From Bacteroidota bacterium (GTDB lineage Bacteria; Bacteroidota; Bacteroidia; Bacteroidales; PUMT01), in NCBI GenBank assembly GCA_003556985.1, contig PWPZ01000028.1:1-8356 (forward strand): a DNA stretch of 8,356 nucleotides, in the 5' to 3' direction. Shown here piece after piece: positions 1-6,057 of the stretch. Under the pieces are notes generated by a model. It saw only the letters and a list, made by a program, of their open reading frames with translations. It made no database searches and was not told the origin of the DNA. Position 1 is the first letter of the stretch, and every line of letters starts with the position of its first letter. Made by a program: the position numbers and the translations under genes.

Positions 1-981
1 ATCGGGGTGGGCATATTGTTTTGGGCTGCCCCCCGGATTGATGGAGCGCGGGAGATGCTGGCAGGCTATGGTCAGGAGTTTGATCTTCACCCCGGGCATA
101 TTCAGCCGGAAGGCGGAACAATACAACCGCTTCATCCGGCAGTCCTGAATTTTCCAGAAATACGGGAAAACAGCATATCAGAAACACCTTCGGGAGCAGA
201 AACCGTAGTTCCTTCCTTGCGGGATCCGGGAATCACAAACCTCCAGAACCCTGAAAAACCGGGTCTCATTTCACGCAGTGAAAATATAAAGGATGCCGGA
301 CTGCATGAAATAAGTATTACCCATGGCCAAAATGGATCTATTTCCGCAGATGACCGTTCGGGGAAAAGGTTTGCCTTGTCAGGATCAGGTTATTATGCTG
401 GCCTGACAGGACATGTGTCAAATACATGGCTGGTAAACAACAAAACCCTTCAGGGACTAAAAAGTGATGATCTTACCGCATCCCTGCCCTCATTCGGGTA
501 TAATATCGGACTGATTGCCGGCAAATCCATAAACAGAAATTTAGATCTTCAGGCGGAAGGATACATAGTCTCTCTCACGAGACAAAGTTATAATGAATAT
601 CTGAACGGGCATTATATAAATAACATGATGCAATTCAGCTATGCACGGATTGCTCTCTCCGGAAGGTGGTTCTTTATAGACCATAACAACCATGCACTGC
701 TTTTTGGCGCATACACCGGTTTTTTGAAAAATGCCCGTCAGGTACTGAACGGACAATCGGTTTCCCTGAATGATGAATATCATGCTACAGATTACGGAAT
801 TATTGCCGGGTACGAATATTTCCATCCACTTGGCAACAACCTCTTGCTGGGAACCGGATTCCAGACAAAAATAGGCCTTAACAATATTTTCGCAGGAAAC
901 GAGATAATACCGGATTATCTTAACAATACCCGCAATGCTTCCCTGAATCTGATAATTTCATTAAGGTATAACCTTAATTGA
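1..981 (+). CDS. Membrane-anchored outer-membrane-type beta-barrel protein (5' end outside window)
   Basis: The frame is open from the first base, so the gene begins upstream; the GTG at position 7 is probably an internal Val codon rather than the start. The 326 visible residues begin with a short hydrophobic stretch (IGVGILFWAA) that looks like the end of a transmembrane helix. A Pro/Gly/Ser-rich linker of about 115 residues follows, with no obvious domain. From about residue 128 to the end there are alternating aromatic and hydrophobic strands with turns (YYAGLTGHV, YNIGLIAGK, ALLFGAYTGF, GIIAGYEYF, LNLIISLRYNLN), typical of the porin-like outer-membrane beta-barrel domain (PF13568 type). 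In Bacteroidota such proteins often have a short cytoplasmic N-terminus, one inner-membrane helix and a barrel-like C-terminal domain; that architecture is inferred here. The function is unknown. The next gene starts 166 bases downstream, with no convincing terminator between. Confidence 0.7.
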   Translation: MGVGILFWAAPRIDGAREMLAGYGQEFDLHPGHIQPEGGTIQPLHPAVLNFPEIRENSISETPSGAETVVPSLRDPGITNLQNPEKPGLISRSENIKDAGLHEISITHGQNGSISADDRSGKRFALSGSGYYAGLTGHVSNTWLVNNKTLQGLKSDDLTASLPSFGYNIGLIAGKSINRNLDLQAEGYIVSLTRQSYNEYLNGHYINNMMQFSYARIALSGRWFFIDHNNHALLFGAYTGFLKNARQVLNGQSVSLNDEYHATDYGIIAGYEYFHPLGNNLLLGTGFQTKIGLNNIFAGNEIIPDYLNNTRNASLNLIISLRYNLN

Positions 982-1078
982 AAAGCTCTGCCGGCTACCT
1001 TCCTCTATTTACCAGCACTTACCAGAATTTTTACATAACCAGTGTCAGGAATATTTTTTTTATAATAATTCCGGTCAC

Positions 1079-1110
1079 TTTCCAACCCCCGCCCATTAAA
1101 TATCGTTTTG
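1079..1110 (+). promoter_or_regulatory. Weak candidate promoter of the DUF4382 gene
   Basis: TCGTTTTG (1103-1110) matches the Bacteroidota -7 consensus TAnnTTTG at all but one fixed base. TTTC at 1079-1082 lies 20 bases upstream, roughly where a TTTG/TTG -33 element is expected. Both elements are imperfect, so this is only a candidate. It lies about 37 bases before the start codon at 1148. Confidence 0.25.
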
Positions 1111-1124
1111 GATATAGAAACGAT
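1102..1124. repeat. Inverted repeat upstream of the DUF4382 gene
   Basis: ATCGTTT (1102-1108) and AAACGAT (1118-1124) are exact reverse complements separated by 9 bases. The repeat overlaps the candidate -7 element and lies 23 bases before the ATG at 1148. It could be a two-half-site operator or a small 5' UTR stem; nothing here identifies a regulator, and 7-bp arms can occur by chance. Confidence 0.35.
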
Positions 1125-1147
1125 TTTAAACCTTAAAACATAAACCC

Positions 1148-2044
1148 ATGAATAGAAAAGTATTTTTGCTTGCATTTATTGTCATTCCCTTTTTTCTGTT
1201 TACCGCTTGTGAGAAAGACAACGGTGAAAAAGGAAGTTTAAAACTTTACATAACCGATTCGCCAATTGATAGTGATGGCATTACGGGTGTTTTTATTACC
1301 GTTACCGGAATTCATTACCATACAAGTGAAAACGGCTGGGAAGTTTTTACCGATTATGAAGGACCCCAAACATTTAATCTTCTGGATCTTCAGAGAGGTG
1401 AATCGGAACTGCTGGGAAGCTTTGATCTTGAAGCCGGCACCTATACCCAGATAAGGTTCTTCCTTGATGCTCCCGTGCGGGGTGGTGGACCACCTTCAAG
1501 CCCGGGAAGCTACCTGGAATTTGAAGACGGCTCTGTTCAGAACCTGTTTGTTCCCAGTGGGGCACAAACAGGTTATAAAGCAGTTGGTGCATTTACTGTA
1601 CCAATGAACGGCACTGTAGAGGTAACGGCCGACTTCGATGTGAGAAAATCGGTTGTTAAGGCAGGAGCTTCCGGGAAATATATTCTAAAACCAACTATCC
1701 GTCTTCTGGTTAACGACCAGGCCGGTCAGATCGCAGGTGAAGTGACAAATATACCCGAAGAATCTGAAATAGTGATCTATGCATATAATTCAGAAGCCTA
1801 TGAAGAATCAGAGGCTGATAATCCTGCCGACGAGGAGGAAGTCAGGTTTCCCAACGCGGTAAGCAGCGACATGGTTGATGAAGAGGGCGTGTTTTATCTT
1901 GCATACCTTGCCCCCGGGTCGTATGACCTGGTTGTTGTATCCCTGGTAGATGGCGAATTCAGCGAAGTTCTGGGCATTGTAGAAGATGTCGTGGTTGAAA
2001 GCAAGGAAACCACAGATATGGAAATAAATATTGAAGAGTTATAG
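1148..2044 (+). CDS. DUF4382 domain-containing lipoprotein
   Basis: 298 residues, start ATG at 1148. Residues 1-20 form a lipoprotein signal peptide (Lys at 4, hydrophobic core, then FTA) followed by the lipidated Cys21 and an acidic/charged CEKDN. Residues about 28-188 match the DUF4382 family, with the opening block LKLYITDSPID, the central FNLLDLQ and the closing block DFDVRKSVV...YILKPTIRLL. Residues about 193-293 form a second beta-rich segment beginning AGQIAGEV and containing YLAPGSYDLVVV, which looks like a carboxypeptidase-regulatory or prealbumin-like repeat. The segment holds an acidic patch at about 217-232. The protein is probably anchored to the envelope, facing the periplasm or cell surface. 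DUF4382 has no established biochemical function. The gene stands alone: a candidate promoter lies upstream and a strong terminator follows 32 bases after its stop. Family assignment is secure; function is open. Confidence 0.9.
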   Translation: MNRKVFLLAFIVIPFFLFTACEKDNGEKGSLKLYITDSPIDSDGITGVFITVTGIHYHTSENGWEVFTDYEGPQTFNLLDLQRGESELLGSFDLEAGTYTQIRFFLDAPVRGGGPPSSPGSYLEFEDGSVQNLFVPSGAQTGYKAVGAFTVPMNGTVEVTADFDVRKSVVKAGASGKYILKPTIRLLVNDQAGQIAGEVTNIPEESEIVIYAYNSEAYEESEADNPADEEEVRFPNAVSSDMVDEEGVFYLAYLAPGSYDLVVVSLVDGEFSEVLGIVEDVVVESKETTDMEINIEEL

Positions 2045-2076
2045 GTACATGATTATTATATGATTATATTTCCTTT

Positions 2077-2107
2077 AAAAAAGGCAGTCCGGCGGACTGC
2101 CTTTTTT
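2077..2107 (+). terminator. Intrinsic terminator after the DUF4382 gene
   Basis: GGCAGTCC (2083-2090) pairs exactly with GGACTGCC (2094-2101) across the 3-base loop GGC. Six A residues on the left (2077-2082) and six T residues on the right (2102-2107) extend the stem to 14 bp and supply the U-tract. The symmetric A and T tracts would let it work in either direction. It separates the DUF4382 gene from the transporter unit downstream. Confidence 0.9.
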
Positions 2108-2229
2108 AATATCATTTTTTAATCAAAGGCTCATCAATCCTTTAATCTACTCAGAGTAAATCAGGTATTTTCATATCCGGCGGTAAGTAAAAATTGCCGG
2201 TAATTGATATCAGGCCCATTTAAAATATT

Positions 2230-2247
2230 TATTGAAGTGCTTCAATA
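2230..2247. repeat. Perfect dyad, candidate operator
   Basis: TATTGAAG (2230-2237) and CTTCAATA (2240-2247) are exact reverse complements with a 2-base spacer (TG). Its right end overlaps the first two bases of the -7-like element TAGTTTTG, so a bound protein would be expected to block RNA polymerase. The shape fits a homodimeric repressor site; the regulator is unknown. Confidence 0.45.
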
Positions 2248-2253
2248 GTTTTG
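2246..2253 (+). promoter_or_regulatory. Candidate -7 promoter element of the transporter operon
   Basis: TAGTTTTG is an exact match to the Bacteroidota -7 consensus TAnnTTTG and lies 81 bases before the ATG at 2335. No good -33 TTG/TTTG element is visible at the usual distance, so the promoter may be weak or activator-dependent, or the match may be chance. Confidence 0.35.
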
Positions 2254-2334
2254 CCGATCTTCTTATATTGCATGTTTTTTAACTACTGTCAGGGTCGTTG
2301 ACGGCCTGGGATAAATCTAACTAACCTTGTCATA

Positions 2335-3216
2335 ATGGAAACCAACTATCTGACCGACATAATGCTGCCACTATCACTGGCGGTAATTATGCTGGGTATG
2401 GGTTTGTCTCTTGTACCAAATGATTTTAAAAGAGTGGTGCTTTATCCGAAGGCAGCATCCATCGGTATTCTAAACCAGCTGCTGATACTACCCCTGACAG
2501 GCTTTTTTCTTCTGTGGGTTTTCGGACTCAGCAGGCCCGAACTGGCAGTGGGAATTATGATACTGGCAGCCTGTCCCGGTGGACCGACATCAAATCTTAT
2601 CAGTCATATTGCAGGGGGAGATACGGCATTATCAATCACTCTTACCGCCATTTCCAGCCTTATAGCTGTTATAACCATCCCTCTTATTGTAAACCTTTCT
2701 CTGGCATTTTTCATGCAACAGGGCGAATTCATTCCCCTGCCGGTTTTTGATACGATAATCAAACTTACTCTGATAACCCTGATACCGGTATCTGCAGGAA
2801 TGACAATCAGGGCCAGGGCTGAAAAATTTGCCGGCAAGATGAATAAACCCGTTAAAATAATTTCCGGCATACTTCTTTTCCTGATAATCCTGGCGGCTAT
2901 CATGAACAACAGGGATATTTTTGTCAGCTCATTTGCCAGCGTGGGGCCTGTTGCACTGTCGCTCAATGTTGTAATGCTTTCAGTGGGCTTCCTTTCTGCC
3001 CGCCTTCTAAAGCTAAGAACTGCCCAGGGTATTACTATTTCGGTTGAATCGGGCATTCAAAACGGAACTCTGGGTATAACAATTGCAAGCACCCTTCTTT
3101 ACAATGATGTAATGGCCATATCGCCGGCAATATACAGTCTGATAATGTTTATGACTGCCGGATTTATCATTGCATGGGCAAACCTCGGAATGAAGAAAAT
3201 TAAGGTAACTGCCTGA
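2335..3216 (+). CDS. BASS-family sodium-coupled transporter (bile acid:Na+ symporter family)
   Basis: 293 residues with about nine or ten hydrophobic segments spread along the whole chain, the usual length for the SBF/BASS family (PF01758). Family hallmarks are MLGMGLSL (residues 19-26), AACPGGPTSN (78-87) and VESGIQNGTLGI (237-248). Compared by eye with the crystallised Neisseria ASBT homologue, its sodium-site residues are preserved with matching spacing: Ser86 and Asn87, Ser100 and Thr104, Glu238 and Gln242. This supports sodium-driven symport across the inner membrane. The family name reflects animal bile-acid carriers; bacterial members carry diverse organic anions and other small molecules, so the substrate cannot be read from the sequence. 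The ATG at 2335 fits the beginning of the first helix. It is the first gene of a likely three-gene unit, with DoxX starting 33 bases after its stop. Confidence 0.9.
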   Translation: METNYLTDIMLPLSLAVIMLGMGLSLVPNDFKRVVLYPKAASIGILNQLLILPLTGFFLLWVFGLSRPELAVGIMILAACPGGPTSNLISHIAGGDTALSITLTAISSLIAVITIPLIVNLSLAFFMQQGEFIPLPVFDTIIKLTLITLIPVSAGMTIRARAEKFAGKMNKPVKIISGILLFLIILAAIMNNRDIFVSSFASVGPVALSLNVVMLSVGFLSARLLKLRTAQGITISVESGIQNGTLGITIASTLLYNDVMAISPAIYSLIMFMTAGFIIAWANLGMKKIKVTA

Positions 3217-3249
3217 AAGATTCATCATTAATTGTACAAGAGATAAATT

Positions 3250-3756
3250 ATGTCTGAATTTAACCAATACCAGAAACACAATTATACTGGAATCCAGTTA
3301 ACTTCATTGATGGTTTTGCGGTTTTTAACCGGCTGGCATATACTATACGAGGGAACAGCCAAGGTGTTGAACCCCCAGTGGTCTTCAAGTGCTTTTTTGC
3401 AGGAATCACAATGGTTAATATCGGGCTTTGCAGAATGGATTATTTCCAATCCCGGCATCCTGGAAATAGTTGATTTTTTGAATACCTGGGGATTGATGGC
3501 AATCGGACTGGGAATTATCACTGGTCTTTTTTTCAAAGTTGCCGCAATTGCAGGGGCACTTCTGCTTTTCATATATTACCTGAACAGTCCTCCTCTTATC
3601 GGAATGGAATATACAATACCCTCCAGGGGACACAATCTGATAGTTGATAATAATTTGATCGAAGCTGCTGCGTTGATATTACTGGCCCTATTCCCTACAA
3701 GCAAAATATTCGGGCTCGATGCACTGCTACCTTCTAAAGAAAAGAAAGATCAGTAA
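3250..3756 (+). CDS. DoxX-family membrane protein
   Basis: 168 residues with about four hydrophobic helices (roughly 17-36, 80-96, 97-112 and 133-150) and a short amphipathic loop. This is the layout and size of DoxX/DoxD-type proteins, the latter being the small subunit of archaeal thiosulfate:quinone oxidoreductase. Typical blocks are VLRFLTGWHILYEGTAKVL (22-40), with Arg24 and the Y-E-G...K pattern, and HNLIVDNNLIEAAAL (128-142). There are no cysteines; His10, His30 and His128 are the only histidines. The family is loosely linked to quinone-dependent redox steps, but many members have no known function. It sits 33 bases after the transporter gene and 65 bases before the oxidoreductase gene on the same strand. 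A role as membrane partner of that oxidoreductase is inference from position only. Confidence 0.85.
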   Translation: MSEFNQYQKHNYTGIQLTSLMVLRFLTGWHILYEGTAKVLNPQWSSSAFLQESQWLISGFAEWIISNPGILEIVDFLNTWGLMAIGLGIITGLFFKVAAIAGALLLFIYYLNSPPLIGMEYTIPSRGHNLIVDNNLIEAAALILLALFPTSKIFGLDALLPSKEKKDQ

Positions 3757-3792
3757 CAATTCTTAATGTTAAACCTCCTGCTCAGAAAATGG

Positions 3793-3811
3793 TTTAATTA
3801 AGATAATTAAA
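3793..3811. repeat. AT-rich inverted repeat before the oxidoreductase start
   Basis: TTTAATTA (3793-3800) and TAATTAAA (3804-3811) are exact reverse complements around a 3-base spacer and end 10 bases before the ATG at 3822. It could be a weak mRNA stem near the ribosome site or a protein-binding dyad. Pure A/T composition makes chance plausible. Confidence 0.3.
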
Positions 3812-3821
3812 AACACAAGCG

Positions 3822-5444
3822 ATGGATCAGAAGCAGAAAAAAGGACCTGAAAAAAATCATCCCGCCGGCCAAAATCCTTCCGGAGAACAAGGAAGCGGGA
3901 AAAAAAGCAACATTTCACGCAGAAAAGCGGTTAAGGCACTGGCAAGCTTGCCCGTGTTAGGTCTTTTTGGTCACCAGGTGCTCAAAAAAAGAAACTATGA
4001 TCTGCAAAACAGGGAGTCTGTAATCAGGGAGCTCGGACTGGATGAAATTGAATTCCCTGTATCAGATTACGGCACCCAAAAACATGATGGTGACCTTATC
4101 CGTATAGGAATAATCGGTTATGGTGCGAGGGGCGACCAGCTTGCAAACTCGCTGGGCTTTATGCATCCCGACCAGATTAAACACAGGAATGAACAGGGCA
4201 CCCTTAAAGAATGGCTTGAGCAGGAATACCTGAATGTTGCTGTTACCGGGATTTGTGATGTGTTTGACATGCGCCGGGAAAACGGACTCGTCGTTGCTCA
4301 AAATAAAATCCGCCCCGGCGGGAGAACCGCCCCGAAACTACCGGTCAAAGCTTACAGTCATTATCAGGATATGCTTGACGATAAGGATATTGATGCCGTT
4401 ATAATAGCCACTCCCGATCATCATCATGGTCAGATGACTGTTGATGCGGCAAAAGCAGGAAAACATATTTATTGTGAGAAAAGTGTAGCCAATACCGAAA
4501 AAGAGATAAATGCACTTTATTCGGCGGTTAAAGCGAGCGGTATAGTTTACCAGTTAGGACACCAGATAACGCAGAATGTAATATATCAGCAGGCAAGAGA
4601 GATACTTAATAAAGGCCTGCTTGGCAAAATCACTCTTCTTCAAACTTTCACAAACAGGAATACATCCCATGGGGCCTGGGTAAGGCATCTTGACAGCCAG
4701 GGAAATCCCAGACCGGGCAGTGAGACATCTATAGACTGGAAGCAATGGCTGGGCAGTGCTCCTCACACTCCTTTCAGTATTGAAAGGTATTATAACTGGA
4801 CACTTCACTTTGACTATGCTACCGGGCTGATAGGACAGCTGTTTACGCATGAATATGATGCCATGAACCAGCTCCTGAAGCTGGGCATTCCAAAATCGGT
4901 TACCTCCTCCGGGGGCACCTATTTCTGGAAAGATGGCCGCGATATGGCTGATCTGCTTCATATTGTATTTGAATATCCCGAACGGGATTTGACATTGATG
5001 TACAGCGGCAACCTTGCTTCCAGCCTTAATCGCAGCAGGGTTATAATGGGCAACGATGCATCGATGGAAATAGGAAACAACATCATGATCAGCGCCGACA
5101 GGAATTCACCCAGGTACAGGGATAAAATACGGGCGGGACTAATAGATCCTGGTTCTCCGATGATAACATACAATCCCGGCGCCGGAAAAATAGATGCCGT
5201 AACATCGGCCACCGAAAGATATTATGCATCACGCGGACTCACCAGCACGACCATAAACGGCCGCCGGGTTGATGTTACCCACCTTCACCTCCGCGAATGG
5301 CTCAAGTGCATAAGGGACGGAAAGAAACCAAGCATAAATATTGATGTCGCATATGAAGAGGGGATGGACTGTGTTATGGCTCATCGTGCATATGTTGAAA
5401 AACGGGTTGTTGGCTGGGATGATGTCAATAAAAAAATCATTTAA
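3822..5444 (+). CDS. Gfo/Idh/MocA-family oxidoreductase with twin-arginine signal
   Basis: 540 residues, longer than the usual 330-450. A hydrophilic 30-residue leader precedes SRRKAVKAL (32-40) and a hydrophobic stretch to about residue 50, the pattern of a Tat signal. No clear AxA cleavage site is visible, so the protein may be exported and stay membrane-tethered. The ATG at 3822 is the only Met ahead of this signal. The Rossmann domain follows, with RIGIIGYGARG (94-104; GxGxxG at 99-104), a longer than usual segment at about 105-140, and VIIATPDHHHGQ (193-204). The family EKP motif reads E219-K220-S221. The C-terminal domain contains HEYD (343-346), where His343 fits the catalytic His; the family's usual Asp four residues earlier is Gln339. 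Members oxidise or reduce sugars, cyclitols and derivatives using NAD(P). Substrate is unknown. It closes the transporter-DoxX unit; no clear terminator follows. Confidence 0.92.
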   Translation: MDQKQKKGPEKNHPAGQNPSGEQGSGKKSNISRRKAVKALASLPVLGLFGHQVLKKRNYDLQNRESVIRELGLDEIEFPVSDYGTQKHDGDLIRIGIIGYGARGDQLANSLGFMHPDQIKHRNEQGTLKEWLEQEYLNVAVTGICDVFDMRRENGLVVAQNKIRPGGRTAPKLPVKAYSHYQDMLDDKDIDAVIIATPDHHHGQMTVDAAKAGKHIYCEKSVANTEKEINALYSAVKASGIVYQLGHQITQNVIYQQAREILNKGLLGKITLLQTFTNRNTSHGAWVRHLDSQGNPRPGSETSIDWKQWLGSAPHTPFSIERYYNWTLHFDYATGLIGQLFTHEYDAMNQLLKLGIPKSVTSSGGTYFWKDGRDMADLLHIVFEYPERDLTLMYSGNLASSLNRSRVIMGNDASMEIGNNIMISADRNSPRYRDKIRAGLIDPGSPMITYNPGAGKIDAVTSATERYYASRGLTSTTINGRRVDVTHLHLREWLKCIRDGKKPSINIDVAYEEGMDCVMAHRAYVEKRVVGWDDVNKKII

Positions 5445-5492
5445 GCCAGTATAAGCCCTTAAACCGCCTTGATGATGTTACCCTGAAAATTA

Positions 5493-5507
5493 ATTAACAT
5501 AGTTAAT
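5493..5507. repeat. Short AT-rich dyad at the exonuclease start
   Basis: ATTAAC (5493-5498) and GTTAAT (5502-5507) are reverse complements around a 3-base spacer and overlap the ATG at 5506. A stem here could modulate initiation, but arms of six A/T-rich bases are easily met by chance. Confidence 0.2.
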
Positions 5508-6042
5508 GTACAGCATAATAGATATTGAAACAACAGGGGGAAGTCCTAAAACAGAGAAAATTACCGAAATAGCTGTTTTCATACATGATGGAACCAGGGC
5601 TATAGAAGAGTTCAGCACCCTGATCAATCCTGAAAAAAGCATTCCACCTTTTATTACGGGCATAACCGGAATAACAAATGAAATGGTTGCAAATGCCCCA
5701 AAATTTTATGAGATAGCAAAAAAAATTGTAGAGCTTACCGAAAACACTTTTTTCGTAGCCCATAATGCAGGATTTGATTACGGCTTCGTTTGTGAAGAAT
5801 TCCGCCAGCTGGGTTACACTTACAGTAGAGAAAAACTTTGTACGGTAAAACTGGCCAGGAAATTGATTCCCGGGCTTCGTTCTTACAGCCTGGGAAAACT
5901 TTGTTCAGAACTTAATATCACTTTAAGTAATCGTCACCGGGCCAGGGGTGATGCCCAGGCAACCGTAAAATTGTTTGAAATGCTTATTGAACTTCATTCC
6001 CTGAATCACCCACTGCACAAAGCTCTTTTCAAGCATCTGTAA
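5506..6042 (+). CDS. DEDDh-type 3'-5' exonuclease (DnaQ/Pol III epsilon-like)
   Basis: 178 residues forming one RNase-T/DnaQ exonuclease domain (PF00929). All five DEDDh residues are recognisable: Asp6 and Glu8 in IIDIETTG, Asp91 in HNAGFDYGF, and His144 and Asp149 in RHRARGDA. TGITGITNEM (51-60) is the second typical block. This predicts metal-dependent 3'-5' cleavage of nucleic acid in the cytoplasm. Many close Bacteroidota relatives, from memory, continue into a GIY-YIG (UvrC/Cho-like) nuclease domain to give about 450 residues. This one stops just after the exonuclease domain, 15 bases from the convergent gene, with no trace of the second domain. It could be a naturally short paralogue or a truncated form; the reading frame ends cleanly. 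A role in replication proofreading versus repair cannot be decided. The start ATG at 5506 gives MYSIIDIETTG, the expected beginning. Confidence 0.92.
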   Translation: MYSIIDIETTGGSPKTEKITEIAVFIHDGTRAIEEFSTLINPEKSIPPFITGITGITNEMVANAPKFYEIAKKIVELTENTFFVAHNAGFDYGFVCEEFRQLGYTYSREKLCTVKLARKLIPGLRSYSLGKLCSELNITLSNRHRARGDAQATVKLFEMLIELHSLNHPLHKALFKHL

Positions 6043-6057
6043 AACGGCTCAGACCAT

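Larger units (their letters stand above)
2108..2334. other. Non-coding leader region before the transporter gene
   Basis: I find no convincing small coding frame on either strand and no RNA gene. The stretch holds the dyad and -7-like element described separately (2230-2253), followed by about 80 bases that would be the 5' untranslated leader. No recognised riboswitch fold was identified by eye. Confidence 0.5.

Noticed and set aside
7..9. GTG as the start codon of the first gene
   Set aside because: The frame is open upstream to the window edge and the first residues look like the end of a membrane helix, so the true start lies outside.
541..825. Open frame on the minus strand inside the beta-barrel gene
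   Set aside because: It lies wholly within the barrel-coding region and has no recognisable protein features.
1048..1072. GGAAT...ATTCC around a T-run as a terminator of the first gene
   Set aside because: The stem is only five pairs with a large A/T loop and no U-tract after it, too weak to call.
2604..3056. Open frame of 150 codons on the minus strand inside the transporter gene
   Set aside because: It lies opposite a strongly supported membrane transporter gene; its composition looks like an antisense shadow and it matches no recognisable domain.
2335..3216. Literal bile-acid transport by the BASS protein
   Set aside because: The family name reflects characterised animal members; nothing in the sequence or neighbours points to bile acids as substrate.
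4554..4961. Open frame of 135 codons on the minus strand inside the oxidoreductase gene
   Set aside because: It lies opposite a well-supported coding region, with no domain, start context or neighbour to support it.
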